45,242 nt of DNA. Source: Candidatus Uhrbacteria bacterium. GTDB lineage: Bacteria; Patescibacteriota; Patescibacteriia; 2-12-FULL-60-25. Shown in pieces: positions 24,334 to 31,004 of the stretch; positions within the stretch are counted from its first letter, which is position 1, and the number at the start of each line of letters is the position of its first letter. Location: contig JAUSEV010000047.1 in NCBI GenBank assembly GCA_030649995.1, positions 1 to 45,242 of the forward strand, given 5' to 3'. The notes below the pieces were generated by a model. The model did no database searches. It was not told the DNA's origin and worked only from the letters and a program-made list of their open reading frames with translations. A program made the position numbers and the translations under genes.

Positions 24334-24462
24334 ATGCGGAAACAGTATAAAAAGAAAAAAGGTTCTGGTTGCGCTTTATGCAAGCCACATAAACACGGCA
24401 AGGCAAAGCGTTGGCGTCCACAAGAAGTCGTGAAAATGGTTGTGGATAATGAACTTGTGTAA
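24334..24462 (+). CDS. 42-residue basic CxxC microprotein
   Basis: ATG 24334 to TAA 24462 encodes MRKQYKKKKGSGCALCKPHK and continues HGKAKRWRPQEVVKM. The pattern C-x-L-C-K-P-H-K-x-G-x-x-x-R-W resembles a small conserved bacterial protein I have seen annotated only as hypothetical. It starts 12 bp after the zinc-ribbon gene and is probably co-transcribed. The C-x2-C-x2-H arrangement could bind a metal. High Lys and Arg content suggests RNA contact; that is inference. Confidence 0.65.
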   Translation: MRKQYKKKKGSGCALCKPHKHGKAKRWRPQEVVKMVVDNELV

Positions 24463-24490
24463 GCTCTGTTATATGAAAAAAATCATTCTC

Positions 24491-24522
24491 TAATTCGCTC
24501 GAATAGTACCATAAGAAAAATG
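24491..24522 (+). repeat. 32 bp direct repeat, copy 2
   Basis: Second copy of the repeat at 23951-23982, with two substitutions. It lies upstream of the carboxypeptidase gene, as the first lies upstream of the zinc-ribbon gene. It may therefore be a duplicated regulatory segment rather than a recombination site. Confidence 0.8.
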
Positions 24523-24591
24523 TTCACCAAACATTTATGTCAGAAAATAATCTATTCCCATCGGGGAATGAATGCTTTAGAATGAAGCTCT

Positions 24592-25866
24592 ATGGGAAGA
24601 TTTGAAAAATTTTTGAGAGGGGCGATCGTGGTGGGCGTTTTAGGCGGTGGTGGTGTGGCGGAAGGGAAAAATATGCCGCCGCCAGCCGTATTGGCTCGCC
24701 AGGATCTTCCACCGGTTTTGCCGCAGCATATTGAAAAGATCCCTGTTTCAGAGCGTGCGGCGGTGGCTACCAACGCCTTGAGATTTGTGGATCGTATTTT
24801 ATCGGGAAACGGTTCGGCGTTAAAGACTTTTGTCGCTTTGGAATCGGACGAGCAAAATCATCTGGGACCTCAAGTGTTCGAGGCCACGCGTCTTTTTTTG
24901 ACGATGATACGCGGTGAACTTTTGCGGTACAAAGATGTTCTTGATGCGAGGCAGCTGGCGGATTATCAGAGGACACACGGCGTTTTGCGGTCTCGGGGCG
25001 TAGCCTTTCCGGAATATGGAGCGGTGGAGGGGACTCTTCATCAACTTGGAAAAACTTCGGAAGGGCGGCAGCGTTTGTACGCGGCTTATCAAGAAGGAAG
25101 AACAATTCTGTTAAAAACAAAAGAAGCTCCATCGCCATCGGAGGCAAGCGCCCCTCCGGATGCGGGGACGGATGCTCGCAAAAACCCTGATGCTTTATCC
25201 GATGCCGCCGTCGAACTTCCTCAAGGCGCTTTTGGACGCGATCAAGACGGTCAACCGTATGGATGGGGTCTGCAAAATTATCGTTATGTTGAGGGTGATG
25301 CGGATATTCCCGATCTGGTATCGTTCGATGGATTTGAGACGGATGGGAATCCCGTTCGGGTGCGCTTGCGTCAGGAGGCATTTGACGCGCTAGAAAAACT
25401 TCAACAAGAGTTTGAGGAAACCGTTCCTCATGATTCCGTTTTGCGGCAGGTGGGTTTGCATTTGGCGGAGGCGCATCGATCTTATGCGGATCAAGCGGCC
25501 ATCAGAAAAGCCAGGGGTGATTGGGCGGCGTTGCCGGGAAACAGCGAACATCATTTAGGAACGGCTTTTGATCTCACCAACGCCAAATATCGTATTCTGT
25601 ATGAGTGGTTTATGGAACTCAAGCACACATCTCTTGATGCGCAATACGTCCCTCGCGCCATTCGTCACGGAATTATTCCCACGGCGCCGGGTGAAACTTG
25701 GCATTATCGCTATGTAGGCAAAGAGGAGGCGTTGCGTTTTTGGAAAAATTATCGAGAGCAAATTATCTCCAGACATTCTCGCCTCATGCTTGATGTGGAT
25801 AATAAGCTCATGGCGCAATTAAGAGCCAGAGCGAAAATTCAAAAAACCGTTTCGGGGAAGAGATAA
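24592..25866 (+). CDS. D-alanyl-D-alanine carboxypeptidase, M15B/VanY-like
   Basis: The 424-residue protein has a short N-terminal hydrophobic helix (about 8-22, LRGAIVVGVLGGGGVA) for export or anchoring, and an unrecognised helical region to about residue 180. A Pro/Ala linker (SPSEASAPPDAGTDA) precedes a C-terminal VanY domain. The domain has zinc-site motifs SEHHLGTAFDLTN (SxHxxGxAxD) and ETWHYRYVG (ExxWHxxY). LHLAEAHRSYADQAAI matches the substrate-binding strand and helix. It should trim the terminal D-Ala of peptidoglycan stems outside the cell. TAGAAT at 24578-24583 is a likely -10 box, making the mRNA leaderless. Confidence 0.88.
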   Translation: MGRFEKFLRGAIVVGVLGGGGVAEGKNMPPPAVLARQDLPPVLPQHIEKIPVSERAAVATNALRFVDRILSGNGSALKTFVALESDEQNHLGPQVFEATRLFLTMIRGELLRYKDVLDARQLADYQRTHGVLRSRGVAFPEYGAVEGTLHQLGKTSEGRQRLYAAYQEGRTILLKTKEAPSPSEASAPPDAGTDARKNPDALSDAAVELPQGAFGRDQDGQPYGWGLQNYRYVEGDADIPDLVSFDGFETDGNPVRVRLRQEAFDALEKLQQEFEETVPHDSVLRQVGLHLAEAHRSYADQAAIRKARGDWAALPGNSEHHLGTAFDLTNAKYRILYEWFMELKHTSLDAQYVPRAIRHGIIPTAPGETWHYRYVGKEEALRFWKNYREQIISRHSRLMLDVDNKLMAQLRARAKIQKTVSGKR

Positions 25867-25891
25867 AAAAATATCCGCACGAGGTGCGGAT
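25865..25891 (-). terminator. Intrinsic terminator of the PlsC-like gene
   Basis: On the minus strand ATCCGCAC-CTC-GTGCGGAT is followed by AT and a run of T. It starts about five bases after the PlsC-like stop and overlaps the carboxypeptidase stop on the plus strand, so it may serve both convergent genes. Confidence 0.8.
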
Positions 25892-25895
25892 GAGA

Positions 25896-26759
25896 TCATG
25901 GGTTGGGGCGTCGTCGGCGAGCGATGAATGGATTTTTGAAGAACATCCAACGGCGCGCGATCCACAGGCCGAATTCGTTGAGATCGCGCGGCGCGATGTC
26001 GGAAACATCCTCGGCATCCATGCTCCACGTTTCGCCGCACACAAACGGGAGATCCCTGATGCTTTCTTCGTACACGCTCATGCCGATCGTGAGATCGATG
26101 AGTGGCAGTTGGAAGCCTGTCGCCTCCATGATGGTAAAGGTGCCTCCTCGGTCAGGGAACAGGACGTGGAGCTCTGTTGGCGCATCGCCTAGGATTTTCA
26201 CGAATCGCGCACGAGCGTCGTTAATGCGTTCGCGCGTCGGTCTGCGACGATCCGAGAGAATGACGATCGCGCGGTGGAAACGAGATCGCTTTGCCACGCT
26301 TTTTTTGATCGTGCGGATTGCCGCCTCGCGATCATCGCGATTAATGAAAATTCCGCTGCCAAGGATCCGGAGCGGAAGCCCGATGAACACGTTCCGAAGA
26401 TGCTCTCGTTTGAGAACAACGAGGATACGCGGAGCGATGTGGTGTGTCACGAAGTAGAAGAACACGATCAAGCCCAGCGTGGACGGATGGTTGCCTTCGA
26501 CCACCACGGTTCCATCAACTTTGACCCATCTTGTGATTTGGAAGCGCAGACCCAGAAGGCCTTTTAGACAGACATGCATTAGTGTCCACAGCCACCATTT
26601 GGGAAATTTTTCGATCGGGCTTGGGATGAACCGGCCAAGCCACCAATCGAACAGGAGTTTGTAAGGGACGCCTAACGAGATGATCGAAAGGGCCGTGATG
26701 AGGGTAAGAAAGAGCCCCATGGTGATGGCCATGAGCGCTCGCACACGCTTGATGGCCAT
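25896..26759 (-). CDS. PlsC-like membrane acyltransferase with degenerate HX4D motif
   Basis: The 287-residue protein has N-terminal membrane helices (about 8-40) and the general fold pattern of lysophosphatidate acyltransferases. VVVEGNHPSTLGLIVFFYFV corresponds to the block containing the catalytic HX4D, followed by the LKREHLRNVFIGLPLRILGS and FINRDDREAAIRTIKK blocks. The Asp of HX4D is replaced (H-P-S-T-L-G), and the usual FPEGTRS block reads VILSDRRRPTRERI, so catalytic activity is doubtful or altered. It starts at a Shine-Dalgarno site (AAAGGAG). A minus-strand promoter TTGAGT-N17-TATACC lies upstream. Codons are C-rich (mostly TTC for Phe and ATC for Ile) compared with flanking genes, and it has its own terminator. 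Confidence 0.7.
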   Translation of the reverse strand: MAIKRVRALMAITMGLFLTLITALSIISLGVPYKLLFDWWLGRFIPSPIEKFPKWWLWTLMHVCLKGLLGLRFQITRWVKVDGTVVVEGNHPSTLGLIVFFYFVTHHIAPRILVVLKREHLRNVFIGLPLRILGSGIFINRDDREAAIRTIKKSVAKRSRFHRAIVILSDRRRPTRERINDARARFVKILGDAPTELHVLFPDRGGTFTIMEATGFQLPLIDLTIGMSVYEESIRDLPFVCGETWSMDAEDVSDIAPRDLNEFGLWIARRWMFFKNPFIARRRRPNP

Positions 26760-26769
26760 GAGGTCTCCT

Positions 26770-26798
26770 TTGTCAATTCATCTATAAATTGGTATAAC
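26770..26798 (+). promoter_or_regulatory. Promoter for the 26838-28223 unit
   Basis: TTGTCA (26770-26775), 17 bp and TATAAC (26793-26798) each match consensus at five of six positions. The leader to the 24-residue ORF at 26838 would be about 33 nt. It overlaps the divergent promoter region of the PlsC-like gene. Confidence 0.6.
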
Positions 26799-26837
26799 AG
26801 ATATAAGCAAAAAACTCAACTCATCTTATTCCATTTT

Positions 26838-26912
26838 ATGCCGACATGGCTTCTTCTTGTTTTTTGGATCCTCGTGACTTCCGCTTTGGCAAAACGAGCC
26901 TCGGGCCACTAA
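26838..26912 (+). CDS. Possible 24-residue single-span membrane peptide
   Basis: ATG 26838 to TAA 26912 encodes MPTWLLLVFWILVTSALAKR plus ASGH, one hydrophobic helix with a short basic tail. It lies between a good promoter and the next membrane protein gene, which starts 6 bp later. The hydrophobic and positive-inside pattern is coherent, but length alone makes chance possible. It could be a small membrane subunit or a leader peptide. Confidence 0.4.
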   Translation: MPTWLLLVFWILVTSALAKRASGH

Positions 26913-26918
26913 AAGCTT

Positions 26919-27170
26919 ATGGGAATTTTTATTCGTCTCCTCGTAGGTTTTTCTCTGGTTGGTGTTGGAATATTTATCGTGATCCGAACTTGGATTTTTA
27001 TTGATTTTATGGGTCCGTCGTATTGGGCGGAACAAAAGTTTGGGGCCGGCGGAACGAATATCTTCTATAAATTATTGGGGATTGCGGTGGCTCTTTTAGG
27101 CTTTGTCGTCGCCACGAATTTGTGGAATGATTTGTTGGGAGCGACTTTAGGGTCACTCTTCAAACGATAG
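26919..27170 (+). CDS. Small two-helix membrane protein
   Basis: The 83-residue protein has two membrane helices (about 5-24 and 47-66) joined by a loop with IFIDFMGPSYWAEQKFGAGG. No family is recognised, though short proteins of this look are common in Parcubacteria-like genomes. It lies 4 bp upstream of the methyltransferase and probably shares its transcript. Confidence 0.65.
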   Translation: MGIFIRLLVGFSLVGVGIFIVIRTWIFIDFMGPSYWAEQKFGAGGTNIFYKLLGIAVALLGFVVATNLWNDLLGATLGSLFKR

Positions 27171-27174
27171 AATT

Positions 27175-27771
27175 ATGCACCATACCGGAACAGGTCTTAT
27201 TGATCCCAACGAAGTGCTGGAGCGCGTCGGTATTCGGCAGGGCTGGCAGGTTGTTGACTTAGGTTGCGGATCGCTCGGTCATTTTACGATTCCCGCCGCG
27301 CGTTTGGTTGGGGGTTTGGGCAAAGTGTATGCCGTGGATATTCAAAAGCCGGCTCTGCAAGCCGTGGAACGCGCGGCAAGGTACGAACAGTTGTGGAATG
27401 TTCATCCGGTGTGGTCTGATATCGAGCGAATCAATGCGGCTCACATTCCATCGGATGCGGCGGATCTAACACTCATTGCAAACACCTTGCATCAAGTGCA
27501 ACATCAAGCCGGTCTGTGGCAAGAAGCTGTTCGGTTGACTCGTCCGGGAGGATTGATTCTGATACTCGAGTGGAAAAATCAACCAACGGTTCTCGGTCCA
27601 GCGCTTGAGAACCGTCTGTCGCTCGAGGATATTCAATCTTACGGAATCGCGTTGGAACTTTTAGTCAACGAGGTGTTTGAAGCCGGAGATCATCATGATG
27701 CGGTTTTATTTCAAAAGCTGGAGTCAGATGAACCGCGGGTCTTGTCAACTTCTAATCCTTTTACTGTTTAA
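27175..27771 (+). CDS. SAM-dependent methyltransferase, UbiE-like
   Basis: The 198-residue class I methyltransferase has motif I VVDLGCGSLGHFTIPAARLV, the acidic motif II KVYAVDIQKPALQAV, and the post-II LTLIANTLHQVQHQ with RPGGLILILEWKN. This arrangement is typical of small-molecule methyltransferases such as the UbiE/MenG group. The acceptor cannot be told from sequence. It lies within a run of tightly spaced genes for membrane proteins (gaps of 4 and 2 bp), so it may act on a lipid or quinone substrate. Confidence 0.85.
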   Translation: MHHTGTGLIDPNEVLERVGIRQGWQVVDLGCGSLGHFTIPAARLVGGLGKVYAVDIQKPALQAVERAARYEQLWNVHPVWSDIERINAAHIPSDAADLTLIANTLHQVQHQAGLWQEAVRLTRPGGLILILEWKNQPTVLGPALENRLSLEDIQSYGIALELLVNEVFEAGDHHDAVLFQKLESDEPRVLSTSNPFTV

Positions 27772-27773
27772 GT

Positions 27774-28223
27774 ATGTGGAATGCTCTTATTTCATTGGTT
27801 CGTCCAAGTCTTTGGTTCAATCCTTATCCAGTTCCTTTTTTACCATACACCAGCCTCGCGATTCTCGTACTCATGTGCGGTCTGTTGGTGCTTTGGGTTT
27901 TGTGTACGATCTTGATTTATCTCGGACGTCATTCAAAAACATTTGCCACGCGTTGGGGTTTGGATAAAGAGACGCGTCGGTTATTGGATCGTTGGGGTTG
28001 GTATTTTTTATGGGCGGGGATCGTCGGTCTTTTTCTCCGTTGGTGTACCGAAGCCCGTGTGCCGTTGTTTGGGATGCATTTTCTTCTCATCTTATGGTTT
28101 TTGGGTTTTGGTTGGTGGATGTTTGTGATGATTCGCGAGCAGATCAGATCTCGTGCGTCTCGTGTTGATGAACGAAAACGCCAGGCCTATGAACGTTGGT
28201 TGCCAAAAGCGAAGAAATCGTAA
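27774..28223 (+). CDS. Three-helix membrane protein of unknown function
   Basis: The 149-residue protein has helices at about 22-45, 72-90 and 98-117, rich in Trp and Leu (WILVTS-like composition is not shared with the upstream peptide). It ends in a basic tail (RASRVDERKRQAYERWLPKA) likely to lie in the cytoplasm. It begins 2 bp after the methyltransferase stop. The stop (TAA at 28221-28223) falls on the first unit of the following TAATGCG repeat. Confidence 0.65.
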   Translation: MWNALISLVRPSLWFNPYPVPFLPYTSLAILVLMCGLLVLWVLCTILIYLGRHSKTFATRWGLDKETRRLLDRWGWYFLWAGIVGLFLRWCTEARVPLFGMHFLLILWFLGFGWWMFVMIREQIRSRASRVDERKRQAYERWLPKAKKS

Positions 28224-28297
28224 TGCGTAATGGGTAATGCGTAATGCATCACGAGCGTTATCCTTCACCCATTACTCATTACTCATTACTCATTACT
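28221..28297 (+). repeat. Paired heptamer arrays forming an inverted repeat
   Basis: Four 7 bp units (TAATGCG, TAATGGG, TAATGCG, TAATGCA) are followed by a 22 bp spacer and four CATTACT units. The second array is the reverse complement of TAATGAG-type units, so the two can fold into a hairpin of roughly 28 bp. It fills the gap between the membrane protein gene and the YraN gene, whose ATG follows four bases later. Confidence 0.8.
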
Positions 28298-28301
28298 CAC
28301 C

Positions 28302-28661
28302 ATGCCTGATCCTCGTAAACTGACCGGCAGCCGCGGCGAGGAGTTGGCTGCGGTGTTTTTGCAGACCAAGGGTTTCCGCATCATCACAAAAAATTGGACC
28401 TGCCGACTGGGAGAAATTGATGTGATCGCGGAACGCGACGGCGAAGTGCGTTTTGTTGAAGTCAAAACGCGATACTCCATGACCTACGGCTATCCGGAAG
28501 AAGCGATCACACGAACCAAACGGCGACATCTCGCACATGCGATCGAACTCTGGTTGCGAACGGTCTCCTCACCACCGCTCAAATATCAAGCCGATGCCAT
28601 AGCGATTTTAATCGAACCGGGAAAAAAACCGCAAATCGAATGGATTGAGGGGATTTTATAA
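28302..28661 (+). CDS. YraN/UPF0102 family nuclease-like protein
   Basis: The 119-residue protein begins with GSRGEELAAVFLQTKGFRII and continues CRLGEIDVIAERDGEVRFVE then VKTR. The E...D...E-x-K arrangement (Glu in RGEE, Asp in EIDVI, EVK in FVEVKTR) is that of a Holliday-junction resolvase-like nuclease fold. The cellular role of UPF0102 is not firmly established. It is preceded by heptamer arrays rather than a ribosome site and followed by the palindrome at 28699. Confidence 0.9.
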   Translation: MPDPRKLTGSRGEELAAVFLQTKGFRIITKNWTCRLGEIDVIAERDGEVRFVEVKTRYSMTYGYPEEAITRTKRRHLAHAIELWLRTVSSPPLKYQADAIAILIEPGKKPQIEWIEGIL

Positions 28662-28698
28662 TTTTCCCATTAGGATTCGTCAATCAAAAAGACAAAAC

Positions 28699-28732
28699 TT
28701 TCAAACTATGCGCTATAGCGCATAGTTTGAAA
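28699..28732. terminator. Perfect 34 bp CTATAG-centred palindrome
   Basis: The layout is TTTCAAAC-TATGCG-CTATAG-CGCATA-GTTTGAAA with no mismatch. It lies 37 bp after the YraN stop, ahead of a convergent minus-strand gene, and can act as a two-way terminator. The outer CAAAC/GTTTG and central CTATAG match the palindromes at 12204 and 37604 and the IS-split one at 2517-3618; the six-base variable arms differ but are fully complementary. Confidence 0.75.
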
Positions 28733-28786
28733 TATAGAAAAATTTGCAGAAACTTCGCGCAAGAATGATGAAACAGAGAGTGATGA

Positions 28787-28829
28787 GAAAAAATAAAAAG
28801 CCGCACCTCGATCGTGCCGAGAGCGGCTT
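28787..28829 (-). terminator. Intrinsic terminator of the 72-residue protein gene
   Basis: On the minus strand AAGCCGC and GCGGCTT close a stem with inner CTCG/CGAG pairing, followed by an A/T-rich run dominated by T. It starts about 23 bp after the stop at 28853. Confidence 0.8.
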
Positions 28830-28852
28830 CGAATCGATGATGCGGTTGAGAT

Positions 28853-29071
28853 TCAGTACCGAAACCCGGGAGCTTCCCGGTGGGCGTAGCCCATGTGAAT
28901 CGAGTAAAAGATCATGTCCCATATCTGACCGTCACCTTGGCCGGATTGGGATTGGCTCTGGCCGAAGCTGGTGGCCATCAGTTTGATGAACCGACGTCCT
29001 TCTCTCTTCGAGACAGGCCGCTGTTGCTTCAGTTGTGCGACGAGCAGTTCCAGGAAGGGTGTCTCGGGCAT
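28853..29071 (-). CDS. Uncharacterised 72-residue protein
   Basis: This small soluble protein (MPETPFLELLVAQLKQQRPV, then SKREGRRFIKLMATSFGQ and a Gln/Ser/Gly stretch) has no recognised domain. It is supported as a gene by a well-formed cassette: promoter TTGACA-N17-TAGATT (minus, 29131 to 29103), Shine-Dalgarno GAGGAG eight bases before ATG, C-rich codons and a terminator. It belongs to the same architectural class as the genes at 12309, 25896 and 44419. Good expression signals for an otherwise anonymous microprotein make it notable. Confidence 0.7.
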   Translation of the reverse strand: MPETPFLELLVAQLKQQRPVSKREGRRFIKLMATSFGQSQSQSGQGDGQIWDMIFYSIHMGYAHREAPGFRY

Positions 29072-29102
29072 CGTGTTCTCCTCGCGGTTTTATCGCGATT
29101 AA

Positions 29103-29163
29103 AATCTATCAAAATTCAGCCGTTTTGTCAACCATTGACAAAACGTCGAAAATTTGCTACAAA
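29103..29163. promoter_or_regulatory. Divergent promoter pair with palindromic -35 boxes
   Basis: CGTTTTGTCAA (29121-29131) and TTGACAAAACG (29135-29145) form a perfect 11 bp inverted repeat with a 3 bp gap. Each arm is a TTGACA -35 box for one direction. Rightward, 17 bp leads to TACAAA (29158-29163) and the glycosyltransferase ATG at 29176. Leftward, 17 bp leads to TAGATT (29108-29103) and the 72-residue gene. One polymerase would exclude the other, and a dimeric regulator could bind the dyad. Confidence 0.7.
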
Positions 29164-29175
29164 TAAGGGTCATTT

Positions 29176-30339
29176 ATGACCATTATCATGATCGGCCAAA
29201 AGGGATTGCCTGCTCGCTCCGGAGGGATTGAGCGGCATGTTTCGTTATTGGCTTCGGGTTTGGTTGCCGTCGGTCACCGCGTGATCGTGTATGGCCGCTC
29301 GTGGTACGTGGGCACGGGCAAACCTCCGGCGGGAGTCGAACAGAAAGTAACGCGCGGCATTCACACCAAGCACCTGGATGCGATCACGCATACGCTCACG
29401 GCGTTGTGGGATGCGCGTGGCGAGCATCCGGACATCGTGCACTTGCATGGTAGCGGAGTCGAGATGTTGACTCCACTCGCTCGTTTTTTATTTCCGCAAG
29501 CGAAAATTGTTTTCACTTTTCATTCCACAAACCATTCGCTTTCGAAGTGGGGAAATTTCGCCAAAGCGGTTTTGCGTTTGAGCGAACGGTTGGGATGCTT
29601 GTTTGCTGATCGCACGATCGCGGTGTCCGAAGTGATCGCGAGGTATTGCGTCAAAAAGTATGGTTGTCAGGCAACATACATTCCGCATCCGTTTGCCATG
29701 CCATCCGATCAACCGTCCGTTGACGCGCTTGCCGATCACGATTTGCATCCGAATCAATATCTTTTATTTGTCGGTCGTTTGATTCAAGACAAACAGGCTC
29801 ATCTTTTGATTCAGGCTTATCAAGCCGCGAAGCATCAACGGCCGGATCTTTTTGCGGAAATCCCGCTCGCCATTATTGGCGGTGGCGCGTGGACAGATAC
29901 TTATGTCAAATGGTTGTATCAGCTGGCGGCTTCGGTTCCGGGAGTACAAATGTTGGGCGAACGCCACGGGGAAGAACTGCGAAGCTTGCAAGCGCATGCG
30001 CTGGGCCATGTGTTTCCGACTTCGAGCGAAGGGTTGTCGATTGCCGTATTGGAGGCAGGTTCTTATCGTCAACCTGTCGTTATCACGAACTTGCCGCAAA
30101 ATCGTGAAGCGACCGGCGGCCATGCCATAGAAGTTCAGTCGCAGAACGTCCAAGATTTGTCTCGAGGGCTCGTGGAACTCGCTCAACTTTCCAAACGAGA
30201 TCGTGAAGCCAAAGGAGCATTATTTTATCACCATGTGCGCACAAAATTTGACGCGGAGCTTCGCGTGCGGGATATGATCAACGTCTATCAAGAACTTCTT
30301 GCCGACGTTTCGTTTTTGCCGGCGCGTTCTATCGCTTAA
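29176..30339 (+). CDS. GT4-family glycosyltransferase
   Basis: The 387-residue GT-B protein has the N-terminal loop QKGLPARSGGIERHVSLLA and the first-domain strand DIVHLHGSGVEML. The C-terminal donor domain has LLFVGRLIQDKQAHLLIQAY, AIIGGGAWTD and the E-x7-E motif in FPTSSEGLSIAVLEAGSY. It transfers a sugar from a nucleotide donor to a lipid or glycan acceptor, presumably for cell-surface polysaccharide. It is transcribed from the divergent promoter with a leader of about six bases. Its stop overlaps the convergent gene's stop by three bases. Confidence 0.9.
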   Translation: MTIIMIGQKGLPARSGGIERHVSLLASGLVAVGHRVIVYGRSWYVGTGKPPAGVEQKVTRGIHTKHLDAITHTLTALWDARGEHPDIVHLHGSGVEMLTPLARFLFPQAKIVFTFHSTNHSLSKWGNFAKAVLRLSERLGCLFADRTIAVSEVIARYCVKKYGCQATYIPHPFAMPSDQPSVDALADHDLHPNQYLLFVGRLIQDKQAHLLIQAYQAAKHQRPDLFAEIPLAIIGGGAWTDTYVKWLYQLAASVPGVQMLGERHGEELRSLQAHALGHVFPTSSEGLSIAVLEAGSYRQPVVITNLPQNREATGGHAIEVQSQNVQDLSRGLVELAQLSKRDREAKGALFYHHVRTKFDAELRVRDMINVYQELLADVSFLPARSIA

Positions 30340-31001
30340 TGTAATTTTTCATGCGGCGCGGTTTCGCACCACGGCGCGTACACGGATTGATAATAAATTT
30401 GATCTCTTAGCCGTCGGAGAGCCTCCGGCGGCTTGGTGTTTTTGGTTTCTTGCATAAAATGTTCAATAGCCATTAAGGCATCGGCCGCCTTTGCACCGCA
30501 CGCGTTTGATTGAATGGCCCATCGAATTTTTTGAACACGCGGGAGATATTCGTCGAGATATTCGCGTTTATCATCGGGTGATGACCCGCGCCCACCCAAG
30601 ACTTTTGCCCATTTTTCTACCTCGTTGGCCAAGCGATCCGCATCACGGAGAAGCGTTGTAACGTCCGGTCGCGGATGTTTGTCCCAACTGATCGCAAAGA
30701 TGAGTTTGCGCAGTTCGTCCAATTGAGCTTCCGGGGCATTCCCTTGTTTCGCCGCATGGAGATCACGCATCAGCATTTGTTCCCAACGCCATGCCTCTCG
30801 TTCCGCTCCCAAACGTATTTTGGGAGCCGTGTTCAGGTGACCTTGGTTTTGCAAATAATGAATCACATCAACAATGCTACGAAAGTGAGGAAGGGTTCGA
30901 ATATCGACCCGTGGTTGGTGTGGGGCATTTTTTGAAGGCGATGGAGCGGATACGCTTTCTTGAGCATCACCGAGGTTTAGAGGGATTTGTTCCGGTTTCA
31001 T
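30336..31001 (-). CDS. Uncharacterised soluble helical protein
   Basis: The 221-residue protein has a Ser/Pro-rich N-terminal 35 residues and then mostly charged helices (EAWRWEQMLMRDLHAAKQ, RDADRLANEVEKWAKVLG and others). No catalytic or binding motif is recognised and there is no signal or membrane segment. It is the last gene of a minus-strand unit after the rRNA methyltransferase and era, starting 3 bp after the era stop, so it may be translationally coupled to era. Confidence 0.65.
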   Translation of the reverse strand: MKPEQIPLNLGDAQESVSAPSPSKNAPHQPRVDIRTLPHFRSIVDVIHYLQNQGHLNTAPKIRLGAEREAWRWEQMLMRDLHAAKQGNAPEAQLDELRKLIFAISWDKHPRPDVTTLLRDADRLANEVEKWAKVLGGRGSSPDDKREYLDEYLPRVQKIRWAIQSNACGAKAADALMAIEHFMQETKNTKPPEALRRLRDQIYYQSVYAPWCETAPHEKLH

Positions 31002-31004
31002 AGT

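Noticed and set aside
28825-28850. Possible tRNA T-loop (GGCTTCGAATCGATG)
   Set aside because: No acceptor stem, anticodon arm or CCA can be built around it; it belongs to the terminator region of the 72-residue gene.
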